DNA of 9,448 bases from Sphingomonadales bacterium. GTDB lineage: Bacteria > Pseudomonadota > Alphaproteobacteria > Sphingomonadales > Sphingomonadaceae. Shown one piece after another: positions 1 through 6,570 of this stretch (positions are counted from its first letter, which is position 1; every line of letters begins with the position of its first letter). The translations under genes and the position numbers were made by a program. The stretch covers positions 1 through 9,448 of the forward strand of contig JAAFIT010000065.1 of NCBI GenBank assembly GCA_013298745.1. Direction: 5' to 3'. Below the pieces are notes generated by a model, which did no database searches, was not told where the DNA came from, and saw only the letters and a list, made by a program, of their open reading frames with translations.

Positions 1-114
1 CCGGAAGCCATTGCAGATTTTGGCGCCCAGATCGATCCGGGCTTGATCGCTCAGACACATGTCTTTGCGGATCCAACCGGCACGTGCTGGTATCTCGACA
101 TCACGCGGCGCTAG
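1..114 (+). CDS. 3' end of an unrecognised gene (partial)
   Basis: The frame is open from the window edge to a TAG at 112-114 and gives the last 37 residues of a protein ending HVFADPTGTCWYLDITRR. Codon use looks coding (many G/C third positions), and the stop lies four bases before the best start of the following permease, so it is probably the preceding gene of the same operon. I do not recognise the family from this tail. It is not obviously a transporter or peptidase end. Because it sits upstream of an exporter operon it could be a biosynthetic or substrate gene of the same system, but nothing visible proves this. Confidence 0.5.
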   Translation, partial: PEAIADFGAQIDPGLIAQTHVFADPTGTCWYLDITRR

Positions 115-118
115 GGCA

Positions 119-1222
119 ATGGCACGAGGGAAAGGCCCCGCCGCGCTGATTCTCGGTGCGATTCTGAAGCGCGATACGACGGCCTTTGCTTTCACGCTCG
201 CGGCGTGCGCCATTGCAGGGATCGTCGCCGCCTTTCAGTTCGCGGTGTTCACATCCTTCCTTCGAGCAGGAAGCGCCCCGGTCCGATTTATCGGTGCTGA
301 CCTTTGGGTTACGGACCGGGGCGTTGCCTGCTTCGATATGGCGACGCCAACATCCGAAAATTTCGCTCGCCAGCTTCGAGCGGATTTCCCGGATGCAAAG
401 ATGCGCCGCGTGGTCGTTGGGTTCACGCCATGGGTATCGCCTGATGGCGACCGTTCCAATGTGATGCTCATCGGCATCGATGATAGTGGCCTCAGTCCGC
501 GCGGTTTCGCTGTCGATCGTTCGGAGCAGCGTCGTCTTGGACTGACGAAAGTGGGCCAACAGGCAAGCATCGGGCGAACAACGGTCACCTACGCTGGACC
601 GATCGAAGGCCTCGCAACCTTTCTGGGGGCGCCCTATGCGATCATCCCGCTTGAAACGGCGCGCGAAATTCTGGGCTATGGCTCGGAGCAGGTGGCGTTC
701 ATTGCGATCAGCCTCGGTGAGACGGAATCCGCTGACATCGAGCGGCGGATCGCCAGATTGCAGGCACGAAACCCGGAAGTGTCCATTCTGACCGGCGCGC
801 AATTTGCTGCCAGCAGTTCGGCCTATTGGCAGGAGAAGACCGGGGCGGGCGCTGCAATCCTGTTGGCCGCCGTCCTCGCATCTGGGCTCATGATCCTGCT
901 GTTGCTGAATGGTGTCGGCCGCTTCGTGCAGCGTCGGCAGTCGGATTTTGTTTCCCTGGTCGGTCATGGCGCCAGCCCTGGCCAGTTGGCCCGCATCATT
1001 GGCGGTGTGGCCGGCATGCTCGTTGCGGGCTCGCTGCTGCTGACTTTGGCGATCTGTCCGGTGCTCGATCTGATCTCGGACCCTTTGCTGCCTTGGGTGC
1101 ACTTCACCGCCCTGAACGCAGCAGTCGCGTTTGCCTTGTCCTTCGTGTGTTTTGGTGCCGCGCTGGTCGCGGCATTGGTCGAACTGAAGAGGTTTCCAGC
1201 CCATGTCGTATTCCGTTCCTAA
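119..1222 (+). CDS. ABC exporter permease, FtsX/DevC-like
   Basis: Inner-membrane subunit of a MacB/DevC-type ABC exporter, 367 residues from the ATG at 119. Topology visible in the translation: one N-terminal membrane segment (about residues 20-46), a large periplasmic domain (about 47-240), then three C-terminal segments (about 241-265, 288-315 and 328-355). This is the FtsX-like permease layout of type VII-like exporters. An in-frame ATG at 59 would overlap the preceding gene by 56 bases and has no ribosome binding site. The ATG at 119 follows that gene's stop by four bases and puts the first helix near the N-terminus, so I prefer it, although its AGGG is unusually close. The 3' end overlaps the next gene by 20 bases. 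Family knowledge: such permeases work with a periplasmic adaptor, an ATPase and usually a TolC-like outer-membrane channel, which is not encoded here. The substrate is unknown. Confidence 0.8.
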   Translation: MARGKGPAALILGAILKRDTTAFAFTLAACAIAGIVAAFQFAVFTSFLRAGSAPVRFIGADLWVTDRGVACFDMATPTSENFARQLRADFPDAKMRRVVVGFTPWVSPDGDRSNVMLIGIDDSGLSPRGFAVDRSEQRRLGLTKVGQQASIGRTTVTYAGPIEGLATFLGAPYAIIPLETAREILGYGSEQVAFIAISLGETESADIERRIARLQARNPEVSILTGAQFAASSSAYWQEKTGAGAAILLAAVLASGLMILLLLNGVGRFVQRRQSDFVSLVGHGASPGQLARIIGGVAGMLVAGSLLLTLAICPVLDLISDPLLPWVHFTALNAAVAFALSFVCFGAALVAALVELKRFPAHVVFRS

Positions 1223-2207
1223 GTGCAGTCCTCTTTCGTTGCTTTGCGTTCTGCTCGCAGGATGTAGTGCAGCGAGTGCCACCCAGGACGCGCCGTCACC
1301 CGCCTATGCCGCCATTGCGAGCGGGCGCATCGATTCCGCACAGGAAGCACGTCATCTCGTCGCCGAGCGGGACGGCATCATTGCCGAAGTTCTCGTGGAG
1401 GAAGGCGAGGCTGTGGTTGCCGGACAACCACTCGTCCGCATTGCCTGCCAAGACGCTGCGCATGCGGTTGTGGCTGCGGATGCGATGCTGGAAAGTGCGA
1501 CCGCCGATTTGCGCCTGATTGCCGATGGTCCGCGCAAGGAGGCGATCGCCGAAGCCGCTGCCCATACGCTCGAATCCGCAATCCGTGCCAAGGATGCGCG
1601 TGATGCGCTGGCGCGGGCCAGGGCGTTGCAGGCCAACGGTTTTGTCAGCGGGCGAAAGTTGGCGGAGCTTGAAGCTGATGCGGCGGCGAAGGCCGCTGCC
1701 GAAGCCGCTGCCAGCGCCAACTACCAATCCCTCCAATCGGGTGCGCGTCCTGATGAGCGCCGGATTGCTGCGGCGGTTCAAAAGCAACGGACCGCGGCCG
1801 CTGAACAGGCAAAGTCAGAGCTTGCCAAATGTGAACTCCGCAGCCCGACGGCGGGGACTGTCCTGCGGCTGTATCGACGCGAAGGCGAGTTTTCCGGTGC
1901 AGGCCGGGGCGACCCATTGGTCGTTGTCGGCGCGTTGGATCGCATCATGGTGCGCGCGGAGTTTGTCGAGCGTGACGCGTTCAGGGTCCGCCTCGGTGCG
2001 CCTGTCGATGTTTGGGTGGATGGCGACCCGCACCGTTGGCGCGGCAGGATTGCTGTCGCCGGCGATCTGATGGGCCGCCGAACCGCGCGCTCGACGGATC
2101 CGGCCGAGCGCTTTGATAGTGATGTGCTGGAAGCCAAAGTTGTGTTTGATCACGATGCGCCGCCGGCTTTGGTTGGATTGCGCGTCAACGTCGGGCTGAA
2201 AGGCTGA
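1203..2207 (+). CDS. Periplasmic adaptor lipoprotein (HlyD/DevB-type membrane-fusion protein)
   Basis: 334-residue adaptor linking the inner-membrane permease to an outer-membrane channel. The N-terminus is a lipoprotein signal with lipobox LAGC at residues 18-21, so Cys21 is the predicted lipidated residue. The two halves of the lipoyl (barrel-sandwich) domain are at about 52-82 and 209-242; the second contains RSPTAGTV, a typical adaptor signature. Between them lies a long Ala/Glu/Lys-rich alpha-helical hairpin, about residues 84-208. A beta-barrel domain follows, and the C-terminus ends near LVGLRVNVGLKG, as is usual for DevB-like proteins. The start ATG overlaps the end of the permease gene by 20 bases, with AGAGG a little upstream, so translational coupling is likely. 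The residue after the lipidated Cys is Ser, not the Asp that retains lipoproteins in the inner membrane of enterobacteria; whether that rule holds in this host is unknown. Confidence 0.85.
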   Translation: MSYSVPKCSPLSLLCVLLAGCSAASATQDAPSPAYAAIASGRIDSAQEARHLVAERDGIIAEVLVEEGEAVVAGQPLVRIACQDAAHAVVAADAMLESATADLRLIADGPRKEAIAEAAAHTLESAIRAKDARDALARARALQANGFVSGRKLAELEADAAAKAAAEAAASANYQSLQSGARPDERRIAAAVQKQRTAAAEQAKSELAKCELRSPTAGTVLRLYRREGEFSGAGRGDPLVVVGALDRIMVRAEFVERDAFRVRLGAPVDVWVDGDPHRWRGRIAVAGDLMGRRTARSTDPAERFDSDVLEAKVVFDHDAPPALVGLRVNVGLKG

Positions 2208-2215
2208 ATTCGGCT

Positions 2216-2863
2216 ATGCTCCTGCTCGACAATATTGGGCTTTCAATCGGCGATGGTCAGGATCGGCGTCGAATTTTCGACGGACTGTCCTTGCGTTTTG
2301 CCGATCGCCATTTCCATTGCCTCAGTGGACCCTCCGGTTCCGGAAAAACGACGGTGTTGTCGCTTCTTGCCGGTATTGTCCTCCCGGAATCGGGCAGTGT
2401 CGCGCACCTGGATGTCGAGGTTTCAGCGATGAGTGCGCAGGCACGACTGGCGTGGCGGGTGAATACGATCGCATTGGCCTTTCAGACCAATCGTCTGATC
2501 GATATCCTGACCGTCTCGGAACACCTTGCGCTTGTCGCACGCGTCCGGGCCGACCCCGCAGCGCAGGGTCGGGGCGAAAGTTGGATCAGGCGTTTCGGTC
2601 TCGCCGACAAGTTGCAGCACCGGCCGGCACAGCTTTCGGGCGGGGAGAAGGCCCGAGTAGCACTGGCCCAGGCGCTGGCGGCGGCAACGCCAGTGCTGTT
2701 GGCAGATGAGCCGACGGCGGCGTTGGACACCCAGAATGCCAGCTTTGTTGCGGCGACCCTTCGCGAACATGCCGAACATTCGGGTGCAACTGTCATCGCC
2801 GTCAGCCATGACAAGGCTATGTTTGATCAGGCGCATACGAACACAACGCTGGGCAAGGCATGA
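2216..2863 (+). CDS. ABC exporter ATPase (DevA/MacB-N/LolD-like)
   Basis: 215-residue nucleotide-binding subunit energising the exporter. All key motifs are intact: Walker A GPSGSGKTT (residues 38-46), Q-loop in AFQTN (about residue 92), signature LSGGE (140-144), Walker B VLLADEP with Asp164 and Glu165, and the switch His198 in AVSHD. The length is typical of stand-alone LolD/MacB-type ATPases. It starts nine bases after the adaptor stop codon and completes a permease-adaptor-ATPase operon, the gene order of DevC/DevB relatives with the ATPase last. No strong Shine-Dalgarno precedes the start, consistent with coupled translation. The substrate cannot be read from the ATPase. Confidence 0.9.
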   Translation: MLLLDNIGLSIGDGQDRRRIFDGLSLRFADRHFHCLSGPSGSGKTTVLSLLAGIVLPESGSVAHLDVEVSAMSAQARLAWRVNTIALAFQTNRLIDILTVSEHLALVARVRADPAAQGRGESWIRRFGLADKLQHRPAQLSGGEKARVALAQALAAATPVLLADEPTAALDTQNASFVAATLREHAEHSGATVIAVSHDKAMFDQAHTNTTLGKA

Positions 2864-2959
2864 ATTGACGCGCCGCACCGATGTCGTGGTGCTTGCGTTA
2901 ACGTTATGCGCTTGTAAGGAATTACCCGACGCACAGTCACGGTGCGACGGGGGGCAGAT

Positions 2960-4804
2960 GTGGCGAGTGTAGTGACGGGACTGGCTGTTGCTGAAAGGAT
3001 TGCCGTTCTGCAATTGCTTGGTCCGGTCCAATTGCGGCCTTGCGACCCAGCAGAAGGGCGTGGCGCGGCTCTCGGCCGGAGGACTCTTTGCCTCGTTACT
3101 TACCTGGCGATCAACGGCGATGCGGAGCAACGTCGAGACCATCTCGCAACGCTGCTTTGGGAAACGAGGGGCTTGGAACAAGCGCGGGCGAGCTTGCGCC
3201 AATGCCTTGCCGAACTGAAAAGCCTGTTCCCGGACTTGCTTATCGCCGGCCGAACGACGCTGCGAATTGACTCGGCACTTCTGGAAACCGACGTGATGCA
3301 GTTGGCGGAGTCCAGCAGCGCTGCGGCCCTGGCCGAAATGATCCGAAAGCTGCCGCAACACATATTGGTGCTTCCCGAAATCGGCCGTGCTTTCGATGAC
3401 TGGGCCAGGTCGGAGCGAAAGCGGCTTTATGCGCGACTGGCGGATATAGTCCGTATTCGGGTGGCAAAGGGCGATATACCGGTCGATGAATTGACCGAGC
3501 TCAAGGCAGCTTGGCGGGCGTTCGCCCCCGCTGACGCATCCACCGTTGATGGTGAAGTCGCAAAGCGCGAGATGCAGCAGGAACCCAGCGTGTTGAAGGC
3601 GCCGGTTCGAGCACCAATAGCGCCCAATGATGCCCCACTCCTGATTATGGCGCCGGTCGAATTCTTTGGCATTGCCGAAGGCAGGGAGCTTGCTGAACAA
3701 TTGCGCGACGAGGTGGTCGGGGGGCTTGCCCGGATACGCGACCTGCGACTGGTCGTCGAACGGCAGCCGATCGCAACGATCCCTCTGGATCGACATGGCG
3801 ACGGCTATGTGCTGCACAGTCGTCTTCGCAACCTTTCCGATGGCCCCCAGTTGACGTTGCAGTTGCTCACCTGGCCGACACAGGAAATCCTGTGGTCAAC
3901 AACGACGCCATTTGCTTTGGCCATCGATTATGACGCGGTCATCCAGACCGTCGGCAAGGTCGTCGGATCGATCCTGCCAGAACTGGAGCGCAATCTGCTG
4001 CGCACCGAGCGCCCTGCGAGTGGCGCCCTCTATGTGCGCTATTTGAAAGCCCGCTATGCCTCGCAGCAACCGACTGATTTCGCGACTGCCCGCGCCGTCG
4101 CTGACGAGCTCGAATCCATCATCGCTGAGGATCCCGGCTTTGTGCTGCCCTATTTGCCGCTGGCTCGACTCTACAATACCGACTTTGTGTATACACGCGC
4201 TGGTAGTTCCGGTGTATCCGAGCGTGACCGAGCCGCATGGCTATCGCGGCGGTCGACGCAGATTGATCCAGCGCATGGGCATGGCTGGTCGCAGCTTGCC
4301 TGGTGTCATCTGTGGCAGGGAGAATGGGACGCAGCATCTAGGTGCCTTGAACAGGCGCTCGAACTTAACCCCTACCATGCCGATCGGCTTGACGAGATCG
4401 CGTTCGCCTACATGCACCTGGGCGATCTGGTTCGCGCCGAGGCACTACTCGAGCGGTCGCGATCGTTGATGATTGCGCCGGGGCATATTTACTGGAACGA
4501 TCGCACTTTGCTCGATCTATTGGTCGGCGACTATGTCGCTGCGGTATCTGCAGCAAAAAATGCGGGCGACGACTTCTTGTGGTCGGTTGTGTATTCGCTT
4601 GCGGCACATGCTCATGCCGGGCTCGACTGTCGCATGGTGCGGGACCGCTTCAGGTCCCGAGTCGCGCGCGTGTTCACCGATAGTAAACTGCCGGAGTTCA
4701 GTGATCTATCGTTTTGGATGCGACGGTCCGGAATGCCATTCCGTTCATCATCAATGTTCCAAATAGTTCTCGAAGGTGTCCGGATCGGTTTGGAATCGAA
4801 ATAG
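2960..4804 (+). CDS. SARP/BTAD-type transcriptional regulator with TolB-like and TPR regions
   Basis: Predicted cytoplasmic DNA-binding regulator, about 614 residues. Residues roughly 13-104 form an OmpR/SARP-style winged helix (the stretch around RRTLCLVTYLAINGD, then a conserved ARASLRQCLAELK helix). The following 107-175 resembles a shortened BTAD segment. Residues about 225-340 look like the TolB-N-like domain often found in such proteins (PLLIMAPVEFFG, then LAEQLRDEVVGGL). From about 435 there are TPR repeats, clearest in WSQLAWCHLWQGEWDAA and IAFAYMHLGDLVRAEA. I see no membrane helix. The start is uncertain: GTG codons at 2942, 2960 and 2972 are all in frame. I chose 2960 because a GGGGGG run sits five bases before it. 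The gene follows the exporter by 96 bases with no clear terminator, so it may be cotranscribed and may control the exporter or the neighbouring YcaO-TfuA genes. The effector is unknown. Confidence 0.75.
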   Translation: MASVVTGLAVAERIAVLQLLGPVQLRPCDPAEGRGAALGRRTLCLVTYLAINGDAEQRRDHLATLLWETRGLEQARASLRQCLAELKSLFPDLLIAGRTTLRIDSALLETDVMQLAESSSAAALAEMIRKLPQHILVLPEIGRAFDDWARSERKRLYARLADIVRIRVAKGDIPVDELTELKAAWRAFAPADASTVDGEVAKREMQQEPSVLKAPVRAPIAPNDAPLLIMAPVEFFGIAEGRELAEQLRDEVVGGLARIRDLRLVVERQPIATIPLDRHGDGYVLHSRLRNLSDGPQLTLQLLTWPTQEILWSTTTPFALAIDYDAVIQTVGKVVGSILPELERNLLRTERPASGALYVRYLKARYASQQPTDFATARAVADELESIIAEDPGFVLPYLPLARLYNTDFVYTRAGSSGVSERDRAAWLSRRSTQIDPAHGHGWSQLAWCHLWQGEWDAASRCLEQALELNPYHADRLDEIAFAYMHLGDLVRAEALLERSRSLMIAPGHIYWNDRTLLDLLVGDYVAAVSAAKNAGDDFLWSVVYSLAAHAHAGLDCRMVRDRFRSRVARVFTDSKLPEFSDLSFWMRRSGMPFRSSSMFQIVLEGVRIGLESK

Positions 4805-4815
4805 ACGCGGGTAAG

Positions 4816-4838
4816 CACGGGTCCGCTCGTGATGTTTA
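4816..4838 (+). terminator. Possible weak terminator after the regulator gene
   Basis: Twelve bases after the regulator stop, CACGGG (4816-4821) and CTCGTG (4826-4831) can form a six-pair stem, one pair being G-U, with loop TCCG. The short, T-rich ATGTTTATA follows. The T tract is poor, so this is a weak intrinsic-terminator candidate in the 93-base gap between convergent genes. The rest of the gap is AT-rich and holds no gene I can support. Confidence 0.3.
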
Positions 4839-4897
4839 TACTCTAGTGTAGAACGGTCGAACCGTAGGTCGCAAACATAGTATTTTTTGTCGTAAAA

Positions 4898-6001
4898 TCA
4901 TAGTTTCGTCGATGTAACGCGTGCAAGAGTAGGAACGAAGCACTTGACTGTAGTGAAGGCTGCACCGAGAGCGCTCGTGACAATGCGACCGATGTGGCGG
5001 TGCCCAGCTGCCTGTAGGGCTGCGACAATCCATATGACCGCCGCTTCGTCGCTCAGTGACGCATTGTTTCCCGCTGCCACTTCGCCTTGATCCCAGCGCC
5101 CACGTCCGGATGACACTAACCAACCGAGGTTGATGGGCGACTGGCGCCCTTGAAGATGGATATCATCGCGCGCGCCTGCAATGTTCGCCGCACGTGCTTG
5201 TGCGGCTTCCAACGCGGCCGCCTTGATCGCATCTGCAGCACAAAGATCAGCACCCCAGCCGCAGGTGAAGCGGCAGGTGGCGCCATCATTCACCGGCTCG
5301 AGAAGGGTGACTTCATAGGCAGGAATCCCGCAAAGAGCAGGTAGTCGGTGCACGCCAATCGCCATTCCGATAGTGCGCACCTTATCGGCAAGGTCTTGGA
5401 ACCACGAGATTTCTATGCTTGCCGGATCGACCGCACTCATCAGAGTCTCTCCGAAGCTGCGGTATTGATGGCGCGCCACCGCATCACGTTCGACGAGTTC
5501 CAAAAGCGCAGATCGTGTGGCGCGTGCCAGTGTCGCAGCAGTGGCCTGGCCTGCAGTCGAGCAGGGAATTGCCGGATGAGTGTGTGCCGTGAAGTCGATC
5601 GCAATCGAAGCCGATGGTATCCAGAAACACCCTTGATCAAGCGACGGGACCGCGGTCCAGTCAATGAATTCATTGCTGCTAAGCGTGCCAGGAGTGCGAC
5701 TGATGCTATCGATCGACGGTGGTCTCTCTGAGTGTGGCAGTTGAGACCATGTGCGACGCTCACGGACTGGAACGAATGCTTCGCAGTCGTGACACTCGCG
5801 TGCCTCCCCAAGCGCCGACAGGATAGATGCTTCATCGGTCAGCCCCTTGCCTAGATGACAAGATAGCGACTTCCCAAGCGGTCGAAGCGCTTGCCAGATT
5901 GGCACACCAAGACGATCGAGTCCGGTAAGGTCGGCTACCCGGGTAACATCTGGCGGCGCCAACGCATTGGAGCCGGGAGGGTGCATTAATGCAAACGACA
6001 T
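4898..6001 (-). CDS. YcaO-domain protein, candidate thioamide/azoline-forming enzyme
   Basis: 367-residue YcaO-family protein. These enzymes use ATP to phosphorylate a peptide-backbone amide, giving azolines from Cys/Ser/Thr or, with TfuA, thioamides. Landmarks in order: TGLDRLGVPIWQALRP (26-41) and GKGLTDEA (51-58), as in TfuA-linked YcaOs; the ATP/Mg motif SALGEARE with Ser62, Glu66 and Glu69; STAGQA near 148; LLELVERDA with Glu168, Glu171 and Arg172; and EAAQAR...GARDD with Glu265, Gln268, Arg270 and the RDD at 278-280. The ATP site therefore appears intact. Oddities: the C-terminus stops shortly after KCFVPTLA, where relatives usually read PGLE plus a further tail, and the protein has ten cysteines, three of them clustered (243, 247, 254). 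There is no obvious Shine-Dalgarno. It begins 20 bases after the small gene at 6022-6309, so cotranscription and coupled translation are likely. An ATG at codon 6 is an alternative start. Confidence 0.9.
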   Translation of the reverse strand: MSFALMHPPGSNALAPPDVTRVADLTGLDRLGVPIWQALRPLGKSLSCHLGKGLTDEASILSALGEARECHDCEAFVPVRERRTWSQLPHSERPPSIDSISRTPGTLSSNEFIDWTAVPSLDQGCFWIPSASIAIDFTAHTHPAIPCSTAGQATAATLARATRSALLELVERDAVARHQYRSFGETLMSAVDPASIEISWFQDLADKVRTIGMAIGVHRLPALCGIPAYEVTLLEPVNDGATCRFTCGWGADLCAADAIKAAALEAAQARAANIAGARDDIHLQGRQSPINLGWLVSSGRGRWDQGEVAAGNNASLSDEAAVIWIVAALQAAGHRHIGRIVTSALGAAFTTVKCFVPTLARVTSTKL

Positions 6002-6021
6002 GTCGACCAGTTACAGTCGCA

Positions 6022-6309
6022 CTAATCGTCGTCTGCCTGCGCCGTCGGGATCGGGTTCGCCATTATGGAAATGACACTGAGTTCCACAGCAATGGTCGCC
6101 CTGCCAATTGCTTGATCGTCGAAATAGGTGCCCATGTACTGTGTTCCTTCAACTTGTTCATTGATCGGGGGCACATAAAATTTGTCAACTGCGCGAGTCA
6201 GATAATAGTATTCACGGCCACCGACTACGGGTCCTCGGATCAAATAGACCGGGTCCGTATGCGATGCTGTCGTGTCATTGGCCTGCGCTGGGACAAGTGT
6301 TACTTTCAT
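6022..6309 (-). CDS. Small 95-residue protein, candidate RiPP precursor or YcaO substrate
   Basis: 95-residue protein with no cysteine or tryptophan and seven tyrosines, including EYYYL (33-37). It has Gly30-Gly31 in PVVGGREY, a glycine-spaced middle (Gly55, Gly60, Gly69) and an acidic end (QADDD). It begins MKVTLVPAQANDTTAS and shows no signal peptide, membrane helix or known domain. The start is well supported: AGGAGAG lies four bases upstream, and a good promoter is placed about 45 bases upstream. It is the first gene of an apparent operon with the YcaO gene. Base composition is lower in GC than the neighbours (120 of 240 bases in 6061-6300 by hand count). Position, size and operon suggest the modification substrate. 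Without Cys the expected product would be a backbone thioamide or Ser/Thr azoline rather than thiazoles. It could instead be an accessory binding protein; I recognise no homologue. Confidence 0.7.
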   Translation of the reverse strand: MKVTLVPAQANDTTASHTDPVYLIRGPVVGGREYYYLTRAVDKFYVPPINEQVEGTQYMGTYFDDQAIGRATIAVELSVISIMANPIPTAQADDD

Positions 6310-6313
6310 GATT

Positions 6314-6320
6314 CTCTCCT
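6314..6320 (-). promoter_or_regulatory. Shine-Dalgarno of the 95-residue gene
   Basis: On the minus strand AGGAGAG ends four bases (six from the AGGAG core) before the ATG at 6309. This is one of the best ribosome binding sites in the window. It fixes the start codon and predicts high translation, in contrast to the YcaO gene behind it, which has no recognisable site. Confidence 0.75.
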
Positions 6321-6352
6321 GCCTTTTGCCGAACTAGCTTTTTCCGAGATTT

Positions 6353-6380
6353 ATGATACTGCCTCATCGAATACTGTCAG
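6353..6380 (-). promoter_or_regulatory. Sigma-70-like promoter for the small gene-YcaO operon
   Basis: On the minus strand CTGACA (6380-6375; one mismatch to TTGACA) is separated by 16 bases from TATCAT (6358-6353; one mismatch to TATAAT). Transcription would start near 6346, leaving a leader of under 40 bases before the ATG at 6309. The surrounding 60 bases (6301-6360) are only about 38% G+C by hand count, unusual for this window. On the plus strand the same place reads TATGAT (6352-6357), which could double as a -10 for tfuA, but no good -35 accompanies it. Confidence 0.5.
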
Positions 6381-6450
6381 ACAAGTCGGCCAATGGCGCT
6401 TCCGCGTGATTTTTGCGTGAATTCGATCATCCGCAGTCATCACAAAGCCA

Positions 6451-6467
6451 TTCTTGTGCTTCTTGTG
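6451..6467 (+). repeat. Tandem octamer TTCTTGTG x2
   Basis: TTCTTGTG occurs at 6451-6458 and again at 6460-6467, a nine-base period, in the leader region upstream of tfuA. Two copies one helical turn apart could be a regulator half-site pair, but two copies alone may be chance. Confidence 0.3.
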
Positions 6468-6502
6468 GGCGGTGTCGCTGAGATCATTAGGTAGGCACCG
6501 CC
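6468..6502 (+). promoter_or_regulatory. Hairpin in the tfuA leader, next to the ribosome binding site
   Basis: GGCGGTG (6468-6474) is complementary to CACCGCC (6496-6502). The stem extends inward by a T-G and a C-G pair to nine pairs, with a 17-base loop. It ends two bases before the AGGAGA at 6505-6510. No T tract follows, so it is not an intrinsic terminator. A stem this close to a strong Shine-Dalgarno could modulate ribosome access or stabilise the message. I see no known riboswitch architecture. Confidence 0.4.
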
Positions 6503-6516
6503 GCAGGAGACATCGA

Positions 6517-6570
6517 ATGCAAGTTGCATTTCAGCCAGCGAGGCGATCCTTTCCGCGGTCGCGCGTATGA
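6517..6570 (+). CDS. 17-codon leader ORF overlapping the tfuA start
   Basis: The ATG at 6517 follows AGGAGA (6505-6510) at the ideal six-base spacing and encodes MQVAFQPARRSFPRSRV, then TGA at 6568-6570. That stop overlaps the ATG of tfuA at 6567 in the sequence ATGA. tfuA itself has no Shine-Dalgarno at the right distance, so ribosomes finishing this minigene probably restart on tfuA. It may be only a coupling device, a regulatory leader peptide, or a very short peptide product. The short length means coding potential cannot be judged. Confidence 0.45.
   Translation: MQVAFQPARRSFPRSRV

Noticed and set aside
101..1282. Long open frame on the minus strand (393 codons) opposite the permease
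   Set aside because: Composition is Arg/Gln/His-rich as in antisense shadows, and the plus-strand frame has clear permease topology.
2875..2892. GCACC...GGTGC stem between the ATPase and the regulator
   Set aside because: Only five pairs with an eight-base loop and no T tract; not enough to separate transcription units.
2423..3817. Long open frame on the minus strand (464 codons) across the ATPase and regulator
   Set aside because: It runs antisense to two well-supported genes and shows no recognisable domain; it reflects high G+C.
4853..4865. Five-pair stem ACGGT-CGA-ACCGT between the convergent genes
   Set aside because: Too short, with no adjoining T tract on either strand, to call a terminator.
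4843..4935. Possible frameshifted continuation of the YcaO C-terminus
   Set aside because: Neither alternative frame beyond the stop restores a PGLE-like segment, so a recent frameshift is not supported by eye.
5982..5993. Perfect 12-base palindrome TGCATTAATGCA at the 5' end of the YcaO gene
   Set aside because: About two such palindromes are expected by chance in a window of this length, and it lies inside the coding region.
6393..6494. 33-codon ORF (begins MALPRDFC, contains LLVGG) in frame with tfuA but ended by TAG
   Set aside because: The LVGG looks like a double-glycine leader, but there is no ribosome binding site before its ATG, and the Ser/Thr/Cys-rich stretch after it lies beyond the stop. 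Probably chance.
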